A stretch of 64,000 nucleotides of DNA from Shewanella cutis (GCF_022410515.1 NZ_JACSDI010000015.1:25157-89156); one strand, 5' to 3'; shown: positions 42,107 through 51,549, counted from the first letter of the stretch. The notes: generated from the letters alone by a model not told the origin. Numbers and translations: made by a program.

Positions 42107-44236
42107 TTAACTTTCAGGGTGATTTCCCGAAAAATGTAAGCCGTCGTAGGGATTGTTTTGATGGTCTTCCTTCGCCTCATGGTACAAACCAATCGTAAAG
42201 ATTGAGCCTTTACCCAATACTGAACTCACTTCAATGGTGCCACCAATACGCTTGATAATGCCATAACTGAGTGATAATCCAAGGCCAGTACCATCTTTAC
42301 GAGTGGTATAGAAGGGATCAAAAATCCGCCCTAATTGCTCAGGTGCAATACCAGACCCTTCGTCTTCAACTTCGATTTTGACGCCAATCGGCATATCCTG
42401 CTGCACCCAATCATAGGTACGAACCCAAATCCGTCCATTGCCATCCATCGCATGAGCAGCGTTGACCACAAGGTTAATTAACACTTGCAATAGTTGCGGG
42501 CGATTGACCTGCACAGGACAACTGGCATTCAATTCAGTTATCAGCACAACTTCTTGCTTTTGAATTGAATGCCGCACTAATACCAGCATTTCTTCAATAA
42601 TTGGCGTAATAGGATGCATCTCTAACGGAGCGTTAAACTCTCCCGGACGGCTATATTGCAGTAGGCTACGGATAATAGTGCTTATACGACCAACCTGCTG
42701 AATAACAATGTCAATTTCTTCCTTTACCACCTCAGCATTATCGCCAAGCTCGTAACGTAGCAGCTCCATATTGCCGAGGATGACCGCCGTGGGGTTATTG
42801 ATCTCATGGGCAATACCTGCGGTTAACTCACCAAGGGCCGTCAATTTTTCATTGGTAACTAACTGCTGGCGAGTCTCATTGAGTAAGGCGACGTTGCGCT
42901 GCAACTCTAAGGTCTTATCTTGCAGGCTACGAGTTCGCTCTTCGACCTTCATTTCAAGCTGTTCGGCGGCTGCTTGAATTTGTGCATTACGCCGCTGCAA
43001 TAAATCCAGCATGCGGTCGAACTGCTCGGCAAGATTGGACAGCTCGTTATCCCTATCTAACCCCAAGGCACCAATACGCACATTGCGCCCAGACTGTACG
43101 GCTTGCACCACATGATGAATGCGCTCAATCGGCTGCAATAAACTATAGGCGCCGCGGTAAACCAGCAATCCTGAAATGAGCAGCACTAACATCAGAATAG
43201 TGCCTAACTCGATAATATTAAGCAGATAGTTATGAATAAAAGGCGACTCTGAGAAGCCGGTATAGATCATCCCGACTCGCTGCCCACGAATATCTTCTAA
43301 CGGCGCATAGGCAGAAATAAACCAATCGTTATACACAAACGCCCTGTCAACCCATAACTCCCCATGATTTAATACTTTTTCACGCACTTCTTCCGAGACT
43401 AAACTCCCCAGCGCACGCCCTTGCGGTTGATTTGCCTGTGGGAAAAAGTGCAATGGAACGTTGGTCGATACCCGAATGTTATCAAGGAAAATCGTCACAG
43501 TACCAATTGAACGTTCGGGCAAGGTGCCCTTGTCATAAACGAGGTCACGGATATGGTCGACGATACGAGTATCTCGATTAAACAACACGCCACCATCGAG
43601 ATACCATGCTACTTTGCCCTCAGAATCAGGGATTGGCAGCAAGCTACGACTGAGTAACCCCCGCTCTTCAACTTGTTTATCCGGACTTTGCGCCCGCAAT
43701 GTTTCTAGCAACGGAATACTTGCCCTTTGCGCTAAATCTGGGTCAATCCGAGCTAAGCGCTCACGGGATAGCACCATCAGTCCAGAATAGGGCAACATTC
43801 CGCCGATTTTCGGTAAAATCTGTCGTAAATCAGGATCTGCAGCCGCTTCAGCCACACTCACCAACCGCAAAAAATCCAAGTCGAGCTGCTTTTTTTGCTC
43901 ATTTAGAAAGGCATCGATGCTCACCCTGTGGGTAAATGCGCCACTGAGGATGGGTCTAAAATCATTCTGGAATGTCCATGAAGTCATTACCCTTTCGAGC
44001 TGTTTTTCCTGCCGTACTTGCACCTGTTGCAAGGTGTTCTCAGCCACAGCCAAATCAGCTTTTACCTTCATAAACAGCTGCTTACCTGTGTAACTGATAT
44101 TCCAGTAAATCGTGATAAACACTAAACTCACTAAGGTGAGCAAAATCGGCAATAAGGTCAGGATCAGAATGCGATAACGCACTTTAGCCTGCATTTGCTG
44201 CCAACTAACCCCAAAAAAGTGAGTAAAAAAAGACAC
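42107..44236 (-). CDS. Membrane sensor histidine kinase, partner of the sigma54 response regulator
   Basis: Membrane-bound kinase of 709 residues. A first membrane helix (residues 24-50) is followed by a periplasmic sensing region of about 280 residues, a second helix near 345-365, a HAMP linker (LLQPIERIHHVVQAVQSGRN), a coiled coil, a HisKA box GIAHEINNPTAV with the phospho-accepting His near residue 478, and an ATPase domain with VNAAHAM, EDEGSGIAPEQ and GTGLGLSLSYGI. The GTG start directly follows the TAA of the regulator gene, with AGGAG upstream inside that gene, so the pair is translationally coupled. It lies downstream of the regulator and divergent from tupA; tungstate or molybdate sensing is a context inference. 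Confidence 0.92.
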   Translation of the reverse strand: MSFFTHFFGVSWQQMQAKVRYRILILTLLPILLTLVSLVFITIYWNISYTGKQLFMKVKADLAVAENTLQQVQVRQEKQLERVMTSWTFQNDFRPILSGAFTHRVSIDAFLNEQKKQLDLDFLRLVSVAEAAADPDLRQILPKIGGMLPYSGLMVLSRERLARIDPDLAQRASIPLLETLRAQSPDKQVEERGLLSRSLLPIPDSEGKVAWYLDGGVLFNRDTRIVDHIRDLVYDKGTLPERSIGTVTIFLDNIRVSTNVPLHFFPQANQPQGRALGSLVSEEVREKVLNHGELWVDRAFVYNDWFISAYAPLEDIRGQRVGMIYTGFSESPFIHNYLLNIIELGTILMLVLLISGLLVYRGAYSLLQPIERIHHVVQAVQSGRNVRIGALGLDRDNELSNLAEQFDRMLDLLQRRNAQIQAAAEQLEMKVEERTRSLQDKTLELQRNVALLNETRQQLVTNEKLTALGELTAGIAHEINNPTAVILGNMELLRYELGDNAEVVKEEIDIVIQQVGRISTIIRSLLQYSRPGEFNAPLEMHPITPIIEEMLVLVRHSIQKQEVVLITELNASCPVQVNRPQLLQVLINLVVNAAHAMDGNGRIWVRTYDWVQQDMPIGVKIEVEDEGSGIAPEQLGRIFDPFYTTRKDGTGLGLSLSYGIIKRIGGTIEVSSVLGKGSIFTIGLYHEAKEDHQNNPYDGLHFSGNHPES

Positions 44237-45619
44237 TTAAAACTCCTGCTCGTCGCTAACGCCAAACCATTCTTTATACTTGCGATCTAAGGTCTTACGG
44301 GAAACCCCTAAGTCCCGAGCTGCTGCGGATTTATTACCAGAATGCAAATCCACTACGCTAGTCACATGATGTTTTTCCACTTCTTTTAATGGCCAATCCA
44401 AAGGATACCCCTGCAAAGCCGATGATTCAGTTTTCACCTGCTGTTTCCAGTATTCCGCCGGTGGTTTACCGAGCAGAATACAACGCTCAATCATATTGCG
44501 CAGTTCACGAATATTACCCGGCCACTCATGTTGTTGCAGTTTCACCATATCCTCATGGCTCCACACCACTTCGCGCACACCTAACTCTGCAGCCAATTGG
44601 CGGGTAAAATGGTGGGTCAATTCGACCACATCTTCCGGACGATCACGCAGCGGTGGAATTAAAATATCAAGCACATTCAGACGATAATAGAGATCGCGCC
44701 GGAAGTTACCCGCCTCAACTTCATCCACCAATGTACGGTTAGTTGCCGCGATCACTCGGACATCAATATTGACTTCCTTTTCACTGCCCACTGGGCGAAT
44801 CGCCTTCTGCTCCAACACCCTGAGCAGCGCGGTTTGCATTTTGAGTGGCATCTCACCGATTTCATCGAGGAAAATCGTACCGCCGGAGGCAAAACTAAAT
44901 AAGCCTTCGCGATTACCCTTGGCGCCAGTAAAGGCACCAGCTGTATGACCAAAGAGTTCACTTTCAAGCAATTCAGGCGCTATCGAGCCACAGTTAACTG
45001 GGACAAAAGGCCCTTGGCGACCGCTGAGTAAATGCAATTGCCGCGCAACTAACTCTTTACCCGTGCCCGATTCCCCTTGGATTAACACAACCGCATTAGT
45101 AGGTGCGACACGTTCAATCACTTGCTTAACCGACTTCATCGCGTCGCTGCTACCAATAATGGTGGAGGAATAGCCAATAGACACTTCACGGCGCAGCATT
45201 AAATTTTCACGGCGAAGCAAGCGGCGCTCAATACAGCGGTCAACCGCAGACATCATCTGCTCAAGGTGAAACGGCTTCATAATAAAGTCAGACGCGCCAG
45301 CGCGCAGTGCTTTAATCGCGACTTCTAAATCCGCATAGCCGGTCATAAAAATTACATCGGAACGTCGACCTTGTTCGTCTAACGCTTCGCTCCACTCAAT
45401 ACCCGAGCGACCGGGTAAACGAATATCGACAATCAACAAGTCGAAGTGACAGCGACTACGTAGCTGCTCAGCATCTTCAATACTGCCAGCTGTTTCAACT
45501 AAGGCGAATTTTTTCGAGAGCGCCTTATTTAAAAAACTGCGCATCCCTGGTTCATCATCAACGATCAGGACCGACACAGCGGAAGGAAGGGGCTTGAGGT
45601 TATTATCTATCTGGCTCAT
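44237..45619 (-). CDS. NtrC-type sigma54-dependent response regulator
   Basis: Transcription activator of 460 residues. The receiver domain (about 15-130) has the phospho-acceptor Asp in LLIVDIRLPGRSG. The AAA+ domain has Walker A GESGTGKE and the intact GAFTGA sigma54-contact loop (HTAGAFTGAKG). A Fis-type helix-turn-helix closes the protein (NKSAAARDLGVSRKTLDRK). The ATG at 45619 gives the usual short N-terminus; the frame to 45667 adds 16 residues with little support. It diverges from tupA, which has a -24/-12 promoter and a palindrome upstream, so tupA is its probable target. Confidence 0.93.
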   Translation of the reverse strand: MSQIDNNLKPLPSAVSVLIVDDEPGMRSFLNKALSKKFALVETAGSIEDAEQLRSRCHFDLLIVDIRLPGRSGIEWSEALDEQGRRSDVIFMTGYADLEVAIKALRAGASDFIMKPFHLEQMMSAVDRCIERRLLRRENLMLRREVSIGYSSTIIGSSDAMKSVKQVIERVAPTNAVVLIQGESGTGKELVARQLHLLSGRQGPFVPVNCGSIAPELLESELFGHTAGAFTGAKGNREGLFSFASGGTIFLDEIGEMPLKMQTALLRVLEQKAIRPVGSEKEVNIDVRVIAATNRTLVDEVEAGNFRRDLYYRLNVLDILIPPLRDRPEDVVELTHHFTRQLAAELGVREVVWSHEDMVKLQQHEWPGNIRELRNMIERCILLGKPPAEYWKQQVKTESSALQGYPLDWPLKEVEKHHVTSVVDLHSGNKSAAARDLGVSRKTLDRKYKEWFGVSDEQEF

Positions 45620-45714
45620 AGTGCTCACTTCTGGACATTTTGACTCAATTGCGACCAATTCTAGCATTGAAACTAGACAAATAGGTCACTATGAACCACA
45701 AGAAGCATGCGTTG

Positions 45715-45727
45715 AGACAATTTGTCT
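45715..45727. promoter_or_regulatory. Palindrome, candidate enhancer site for the sigma54 regulator
   Basis: AGACAA-T-TTGTCT, a perfect 6-bp inverted repeat about 78 bases upstream of the -24 element of tupA. A half-site AGACAA is at 45675. Location and symmetry suit an NtrC-type binding site. Confidence 0.5.
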
Positions 45728-45801
45728 GCAAACTATTTGCTGAGCATGAGATCGAGCTCACAATTTAGATCATGCTGTGAAGGTAAAAGCCTGAATATCA
45801 G

Positions 45802-45820
45802 TTTGGCATCCTATTTGCTT
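45802..45820 (+). promoter_or_regulatory. Sigma54 (-24/-12) promoter of the tup-mob-moe-moa operon
   Basis: TTTGGCAT-CCTAT-TTGCTT has GG at 45805-45806 and GC at 45817-45818, exactly 10 bases between them, as sigma54 promoters require. Transcription would start near 45830. Confidence 0.7.
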
Positions 45821-45848
45821 CAATCGAACGCATTACAATTTATGGAAC

Positions 45849-45877
45849 TTCCAACTCAGTAGGCAATTGAGTTGGAA
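45849..45877 (+). promoter_or_regulatory. Leader hairpin before tupA
   Basis: TTCCAACTCA pairs with TGAGTTGGAA around GTAGGCAAT. It is in the predicted 5' leader, 25 bases before the tupA start. It is not followed by a U-run, so it may be a regulatory or stabilising hairpin. Confidence 0.5.
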
Positions 45878-45902
45878 ACCTATTTTTCGCCAAGGAGAAT
45901 CC

Positions 45903-46727
45903 ATGCTTAACGTGAAATCCCACATGAAGTCTTTACTGGGCTTGGTTGTTGCAGCCAGCATGCTCACAGTGTTACCCGCTCAATCGGCAGAAGTCATTAA
46001 GTTAGCCACCACCACCAGCACCGAAAACTCAGGCCTGTTACAAGAATTACTGCCTAAGTTTGAAAGTGAATCCGGCTACAAAGTACAAGTTATCGCAACG
46101 GGTACAGGTAAAGCATTGAAACTAGGCGAGCAAGGCGATGTGGATTTAGTGATGACCCATGCCCCAAGTGCTGAAGCAAAGTTTGTTGCCGATGGTTTTG
46201 GTGTTGAGCCACGTGGCATTATGGAAAACGATTTCGTGGTTTTGGGTCCTAAAAACGACCCTGCAAAACTACGTGAAAGCAAAACAGCTGAAGAAGCCTT
46301 CGCAAAAATCGCTAAATCTGGCTTACCTTTCCTTTCTCGTGGTGACAACTCTGGTACCCACATCAAAGAGTTAGAAGTATGGAAAGCAGCAGGCGTAACT
46401 CCAGACTTCAAAGGTTACACTTCAGTAGGTCAAGGCATGGGTAAAACCCTGCTGATGGCAAACGAGTTACAAGGTTACACTCTGTCTGACCGTGGTACTT
46501 TCGTGGCGTACAAAACCAAGTTGGACTTAGGTGTCGATTTTGATGGCGGCAAAACCCTAGCAAACCCATACCAAGTGATTCTGATCAACCCAGCTAAATA
46601 CCCAGATCTGAACCACAAAGGCGCTAAAGCCTTCAGTGACTGGCTGATCAGCAAAGAAGGTCAAGCCATGATCAACAACTTCAAAGTTGAAGGCGAGCAA
46701 CTGTTCAAGGCAACCTATAGCCAATGA
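45903..46727 (+). CDS. tupA: Tungstate ABC transporter, periplasmic binding protein
   Basis: Binds tungstate in the periplasm for import. The ATG at 45903 has AAGGAG upstream and gives a 274-residue product with a signal peptide (cleavage near QSAEV). The mature N-terminus shows IKLATTTSTENSGLLQ, the TupA signature that contributes to oxyanion binding, and SRGDNSGTH near residue 143, a second oxyanion-contact segment. ModA has a different pattern, so tungstate is more likely than molybdate. The gene overlaps tupB by four bases (ATGA). Confidence 0.92.
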   Translation: MLNVKSHMKSLLGLVVAASMLTVLPAQSAEVIKLATTTSTENSGLLQELLPKFESESGYKVQVIATGTGKALKLGEQGDVDLVMTHAPSAEAKFVADGFGVEPRGIMENDFVVLGPKNDPAKLRESKTAEEAFAKIAKSGLPFLSRGDNSGTHIKELEVWKAAGVTPDFKGYTSVGQGMGKTLLMANELQGYTLSDRGTFVAYKTKLDLGVDFDGGKTLANPYQVILINPAKYPDLNHKGAKAFSDWLISKEGQAMINNFKVEGEQLFKATYSQ

Positions 46728-47431
46728 GCGAAGGCTGGCTAGCACTGTTACAGCAGGCGTTAAGCCTGCTGTTTTCATTGGACCCCGACGTTTGGTCCAT
46801 CATTTCTGTCTCGTTTTCGGTTTCGTTTGCGGCGCTTCTTATCACCTTAGTCCCCTCGATGGTGCTCGGTTTTGTGTTGGCGTTTGCCCATTTTCCCGGC
46901 AAGTGGTTTGTGACTAACTTAGTGCAGACACTGCAATCAATCCCCACGGTTGTTATCGGCCTGCTGGTATATCTCATTTTGACCCGTAACGGCCCACTTG
47001 GTGATTTAAAGTGGTTGTTTACTCAAGAAGGGATGATCCTCGGCCAAATGCTGATTTGTGCCCCCGTGATGATCGCCATGAGCCAAGCAGCATTTACCAG
47101 TGTCGATCGAAGGGCATGGGAAACCTCGCGCACCTTGGGCGCCTCATGGGCTGGCTCGGTTTGGGCTGTTTGTCGCGAACTACGTATGCCATTATTACTG
47201 GCGATTGTGGCTGCGTTTAGCAGGATCCTGACGGAAGTTGGTTGTTCTATGATGGTTGGCGGTAATATTTTAAATGTGACCCGTAATATCCCGACGGCTA
47301 TCGCACTGGAGACCAGTAAAGGCGATTTCGCCCAAGCGATTGCACTTGGATTAGTGCTGCTAATCTTGGCCTTGATCCTCAACTTTGCCTTAGGTAGTTT
47401 ACGCGGCAAAGAAACGCCAAGGAGCCATTAA
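46724..47431 (+). CDS. tupB: Tungstate ABC transporter permease
   Basis: Inner-membrane permease of 235 residues with about six membrane segments. The ABC-coupling EAA-like segment AWETSRTLGASWAGSVWAV near residue 126 is present. LLQALSLLF near the N-terminus begins the first helix. It overlaps tupA by four bases and precedes tupC by three, so the three genes form one transporter. Confidence 0.92.
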   Translation: MSEGWLALLQQALSLLFSLDPDVWSIISVSFSVSFAALLITLVPSMVLGFVLAFAHFPGKWFVTNLVQTLQSIPTVVIGLLVYLILTRNGPLGDLKWLFTQEGMILGQMLICAPVMIAMSQAAFTSVDRRAWETSRTLGASWAGSVWAVCRELRMPLLLAIVAAFSRILTEVGCSMMVGGNILNVTRNIPTAIALETSKGDFAQAIALGLVLLILALILNFALGSLRGKETPRSH

Positions 47432-47434
47432 GCA

Positions 47435-48142
47435 ATGACCCAAGCCAAACTGATTGCCCGCGACTTGGAAATGTCCTTTGGCTCTCGCTTGTTATTCAAA
47501 GCCAACAACCTTGAGTTATGCCAAGGGAATGTGATTTATTTACAAGGTGACAACGGCACGGGTAAGTCGACCCTGATGAAAATCCTCGCAGGTTTACAGC
47601 CGCCATCTCAGGGTAAGATTGAGATTAGCGGCTTTAAAAAAGACCCTTGGTGGAAACGCAACCCTTTGCTGGGAAAGGCAGTTTATCTCCACCAGCATCC
47701 GTATTTATTTGATGGTACTGTCAGCTACAATTTGACTTATGGCCTGCGTTTTGCGGCCTCAAAAACTGAAGCTAAGCGCAGAATAAATCAAGCAATTGAG
47801 ATGGCTCAACTTGGCTCCTTGTTACAGTCCAGAGCCAGCAATCTTTCTGGCGGAGAAAGACAACGCCTCGCCATCGCCCGCGCTTGGATATTACAACCTA
47901 AACTCCTGATGCTCGATGAGCCGACATCCAATATGGACAAAGACTCCCAAGCTTTGGTATTACAGATGATCCAGCAGCTAAAACAGCAAGGGGCAGGAAT
48001 GCTGCTAAGCAGTCATCAAAACTGTGCGCTCACAGCCATTTGCGAGCAACAGTGGCACATTGAAAACCAACAAGTGATAACCTCCTGTCAGCAAACGCCC
48101 ACCACATCCACACAGGGAGCTTTATATGTCGTTGCAAATTGA
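47435..48142 (+). CDS. tupC: Tungstate ABC transporter ATP-binding protein
   Basis: ATPase of 235 residues with Walker A GDNGTGKST near residue 38, signature LSGGERQRLAIARA near residue 135 and Walker B LLMLDEPTSNMD. It has the length of a minimal ABC subunit; the molybdate-binding TOBE domain found at the end of ModC is absent, in agreement with a tungstate system. It overlaps mobA by 17 bases. Confidence 0.92.
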   Translation: MTQAKLIARDLEMSFGSRLLFKANNLELCQGNVIYLQGDNGTGKSTLMKILAGLQPPSQGKIEISGFKKDPWWKRNPLLGKAVYLHQHPYLFDGTVSYNLTYGLRFAASKTEAKRRINQAIEMAQLGSLLQSRASNLSGGERQRLAIARAWILQPKLLMLDEPTSNMDKDSQALVLQMIQQLKQQGAGMLLSSHQNCALTAICEQQWHIENQQVITSCQQTPTTSTQGALYVVAN

Positions 48143-48719
48143 TGCGGTTATTCTTGCTGGAGGTATGGCACGCCGTATGGGCGGGGATGACAAAGGCCTC
48201 GTCGAGCTAAACGGCAAGGCCATGATTGAACACACTATCGAACGGATAAAACCTCAGGTTAAGGAGATCCTGATCAACGCAAATCGTAACCAAACACGCT
48301 ATGCTGAGTTCGGTTTTACGGTGTTGAGCGATGAGCATACTGGGTTTCTCGGTCCTCTAGCGGGCATGATCACCGCTATGGGTCACACCCAAGCAGACTA
48401 TTTGCTAGTCGTCCCCTGCGATTGTCCGCTGTTGCCTAGGGATTTAGTCACCCGCTTATTGGCCGCGATTGAGGCAAACGATGCCGAGCTTGCCGTAGCC
48501 AGCGATGGTGAGCATGAGCAACCCGTAGTAATGTTATTAACACCTAGCTTGCGCGACTCGATGATTGCCTTCCTCGAAGCAGGTGAGCGTAAAATTGACT
48601 TTTGGTATGCCAAACATCACTGCGTCGTTGAGTCTTTCGCTGATCAGCCCAACGCCTTTGTGAATGTGAACACGCCAGAACAAAAGCAACGACTGGCAGC
48701 AGAGATAAACCAAAGCTAA
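48126..48719 (+). CDS. mobA: Molybdenum cofactor guanylyltransferase
   Basis: Adds GMP to molybdopterin to form the bis-MGD cofactor used by DMSO reductase-family enzymes. The N-terminal nucleotidyltransferase motif VILAGGMARRMGGDDKGLVEL is at residues 8-28, followed by EHTGFLGPLAGM near residue 75 and VVPCDCPLLP near residue 98, the metal-binding aspartate region. Length 197 is normal. The start ATG has AGGGAG upstream and lies inside tupC, which suggests coupling of metal uptake with cofactor maturation. Confidence 0.95.
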   Translation: MSLQIDAVILAGGMARRMGGDDKGLVELNGKAMIEHTIERIKPQVKEILINANRNQTRYAEFGFTVLSDEHTGFLGPLAGMITAMGHTQADYLLVVPCDCPLLPRDLVTRLLAAIEANDAELAVASDGEHEQPVVMLLTPSLRDSMIAFLEAGERKIDFWYAKHHCVVESFADQPNAFVNVNTPEQKQRLAAEINQS

Positions 48720-48749
48720 GGCTAAAAATTACCTAGATTAGAGGTGCAA

Positions 48750-50549
48750 ATGAGTACTCCCTTCGTCAATCCGCTTTCTATTCCCGTTCTCGGATTTTGT
48801 GCCTATAGCGGCACGGGGAAAACCACTCTACTCAAACAATTGATCCCCGAATTAAATCAGCGCGGCCTGCGTCTGGCGGTGATCAAACATGCTCACCATA
48901 ACTTTGATGTCGATATTCCCGGTAAAGACAGCTACGAGATGCGCAAAGCTGGCGCACGGCAAATGTTGGTCGCCTCCCATGTGCGTTGGGCGCTGATGAC
49001 CGAAGATGCCCGCGATGGCGACCCAGAACTTGTCCACCTGCTAAAGCAAATTGAAGCCGACAAGGTTGATATTGTCTTAGTCGAAGGCTTTAAAAAACTC
49101 ACATTGCCAAAAATCGAGCTACACCGCGCCGCCCATGGTAAGCCGTTTATCTATACCCACGACGACAATATTCTCGCCATCGCCTGCTGTGATGACACCG
49201 AACTACCGAGCGAGCTCAGAAGACTCGATCTCAACAATGTTGGCCAAATTGCTGACTTTGTTATGGAATATGCCAATAGCTGGCAAGCCCCTAACCCCGC
49301 ATTACCGATCGCGACTGTCGATGTCAGCACCTTGGGCAGCGATAAAAACCTGAGCGTGAGCCAAGGGTTAGCGCAGATTTTATCCCATGTCACGCCCGTC
49401 ACTGAGGTGGAAGACATAGGCTTAGACGACTTAGATAACCGCGTGCTTGCCCGCGACAGCATTTCACCCGTGGATGTGCCGCAGCAAACTAATTCCGCGA
49501 TGGATGGCTACGCCTTTGCCTATCAAGAACCCATGCCTGAGAGTTTCAGCTTAGTCGGTGAAGTCCTCGCCGGACATCAATATTCGGGCACACTCAAAGC
49601 GGGTGAAACCGTGCGCATTATGACCGGCGCGCCCGTACCAGCAGGTGCCGACACAGTACAACCTCGAGAATTGGCTAACGAGGCCAATGCCAAGGTCAGT
49701 TTCGATGGCCGCATTCAACAGGGCCAACACGTTCGCCTTGCGGGTGAAGACATAGGCCAAGGCCAAGTCGCACTCACACAGGCCACACGCCTAAGCGCCG
49801 CCGAACAGGGCTTATTAGCCTCCCTTGGCCTTGACCGTGTGACGGTTTATCGCCGTCCAACGGTAGCTGTGTTCTCAACCGGGGATGAAGTCAGCCAACC
49901 TGGAGAAGCACTAAATCCAAACTGTATTTATGACTCAAACCGTTACACCATCAAAGCGATGGCAAAACATTTAGGTTGTAATGTCATCGATTTAGGTATT
50001 ATCGAAGATTCCGAAAGCGCACTCGAAGCCACCTTAACCAAGGCCGCGGCGCAGGCCGATGTGGTGATCAGCTCAGGCGGGGTTTCCGTTGGTGATGCCG
50101 ACTATATCAAGACTGTGCTGGCACGCCTTGGCAATATCGACTTCTGGCGGATCAATATGCGCCCCGGTCGCCCACTCGCCTTTGGTAAGGTCGGCGATAG
50201 CTTGTTCTTTGGCTTGCCCGGCAATCCGGTGGCGGTCATGGTGTCGTTCCTGCAATTTGTGCAACCTGCGCTGCGTAAACTCGCTGGTGAAACTCACTGG
50301 CAGGCGCCATTATTCCCAGCCATTACCGATGAAACCCTGCGTAGCCGCACGGGCCGCACAGAGTTTATCCGCGGCATTTATCGCCTCGGTAATGATGGCC
50401 GGTTGCACGTGACCAGCACTGGCAACCAAGGTTCAGGCATGCTCAGCTCAATGGTCAAAGGCAATTGCCTTATCATCATTGGAGATGATGCAGAAGCAGT
50501 CAATGCGGGTGAAACTGTGTTTATTCAACCTTTTGCCGATCTTTTATAA
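48750..50549 (+). CDS. moeA: MobB-MoeA fusion: molybdopterin guanine dinucleotide accessory GTPase and molybdenum insertase
   Basis: Two-domain protein of 599 residues. Residues 1-180 match MobB: the P-loop CAYSGTGKTT is at 17-26 and the segment DIVLVEGFKKLTLPKIEL follows. From about residue 190 onward it matches MoeA, which inserts molybdate or tungstate into adenylylated molybdopterin: DSISPVDVPQQTNSAMDGYAFA, MTGAPVPAGADTVQ, STGDEVSQPG, SSGGVSVGDADY and FGLPGNPVAVM are all family motifs. I use the ATG at 48750 with GAGG five bases before it. In E. coli these are separate proteins. Its position right after mobA fits the pathway. Confidence 0.94.
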   Translation: MSTPFVNPLSIPVLGFCAYSGTGKTTLLKQLIPELNQRGLRLAVIKHAHHNFDVDIPGKDSYEMRKAGARQMLVASHVRWALMTEDARDGDPELVHLLKQIEADKVDIVLVEGFKKLTLPKIELHRAAHGKPFIYTHDDNILAIACCDDTELPSELRRLDLNNVGQIADFVMEYANSWQAPNPALPIATVDVSTLGSDKNLSVSQGLAQILSHVTPVTEVEDIGLDDLDNRVLARDSISPVDVPQQTNSAMDGYAFAYQEPMPESFSLVGEVLAGHQYSGTLKAGETVRIMTGAPVPAGADTVQPRELANEANAKVSFDGRIQQGQHVRLAGEDIGQGQVALTQATRLSAAEQGLLASLGLDRVTVYRRPTVAVFSTGDEVSQPGEALNPNCIYDSNRYTIKAMAKHLGCNVIDLGIIEDSESALEATLTKAAAQADVVISSGGVSVGDADYIKTVLARLGNIDFWRINMRPGRPLAFGKVGDSLFFGLPGNPVAVMVSFLQFVQPALRKLAGETHWQAPLFPAITDETLRSRTGRTEFIRGIYRLGNDGRLHVTSTGNQGSGMLSSMVKGNCLIIIGDDAEAVNAGETVFIQPFADLL

Positions 50550-50565
50550 GATCCAGTGAGTTCCC

Positions 50566-51549
50566 ATGAGCCAACTCGTTGATGCCTTTGGCCGTCAGGT
50601 AGAATATTTACGGCTCTCGGTAACGGATCGCTGCGATTTCCGTTGTGTCTACTGCATGACGGAAGATCCCTGCTTCTTGCCCAAGGACCATGTACTCCAA
50701 CTCGAAGAGTTGGCTTGGATCGCCCAAGCCTTTACTGAACTTGGGGTGACCAAAATTCGCCTCACCGGTGGCGAGCCGCTGGTACGTAGCGATTGCGATC
50801 AACTGGTGCACTTACTTGGCAAGCTCCCAGGGCTCAAAGATTTATCGATGACCACCAACGGCTCTAGACTCAGTAAGTTTGCCAAACCGATGTTTGATGC
50901 GGGTCTTAAGCGTTTAAACATCAGCCTAGATACCCTTAACCCCGAACTCTTTACCCAACTGACACGCAACGGCAAATTAGCACGCGTTATCGAAGGCATT
51001 GATGCAGCTATTGCCGCGGGCTTTACGCGCATTAAAATCAATGCCGTGATACTTAAGCAGCAAAACGATCATGAAGTCATCGATCTGGTTAACTTTTGCC
51101 GTGACCGCCACCTCGATATTGCCTTTATTGAAGAAATGCCGCTGGGCGAAATGGATGAACGCAAACGCGCGCGCCATTGCAGCAGCGATGAAGTAAAGGC
51201 CATGATTAGCGAGCATTACCCGCTGGAGCTCTCCAACAAACGTACTGGCGGCCCCGCGCGCTATTACACAATGGCAGATAGCCCAATTCACATCGGCTTT
51301 ATCTCACCCCATAGCCACAATTTTTGCCATGAGTGCAATCGGGTGCGCGTTACCGTGGAAGGCCAACTGCTACTCTGCCTTGGTAATGAACACTCTGTTG
51401 ATTTAAAGAGCATTATAAGAGAGTTCCCCGGCGATATTGAACAGCTAAAAACCGCCATTCTTCAAGGCATTAAGCGCAAACCTAAGCAGCATGTTTTCGA
51501 TAATAACGAAGTACAAATTCTGCGTTTTATGAACGCCACCGGCGGTTAA
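50566..51549 (+). CDS. moaA: GTP 3',8-cyclase
   Basis: Radical-SAM enzyme that starts molybdenum cofactor synthesis from GTP. The N-terminal [4Fe-4S] motif C23-x3-C27-x2-C30 is in DRCDFRCVYC, and the C-terminal second cluster ligands are in NFCHECNRVRVTVEGQLLLC. The product ends with Gly-Gly (NATGG), which is needed for activity. Length 327 matches the family. It is 16 bases after the moeA fusion and ends the Moco/tungsten operon. No moaC, moaD or moaE in the window. Confidence 0.97.
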   Translation: MSQLVDAFGRQVEYLRLSVTDRCDFRCVYCMTEDPCFLPKDHVLQLEELAWIAQAFTELGVTKIRLTGGEPLVRSDCDQLVHLLGKLPGLKDLSMTTNGSRLSKFAKPMFDAGLKRLNISLDTLNPELFTQLTRNGKLARVIEGIDAAIAAGFTRIKINAVILKQQNDHEVIDLVNFCRDRHLDIAFIEEMPLGEMDERKRARHCSSDEVKAMISEHYPLELSNKRTGGPARYYTMADSPIHIGFISPHSHNFCHECNRVRVTVEGQLLLCLGNEHSVDLKSIIREFPGDIEQLKTAILQGIKRKPKQHVFDNNEVQILRFMNATGG

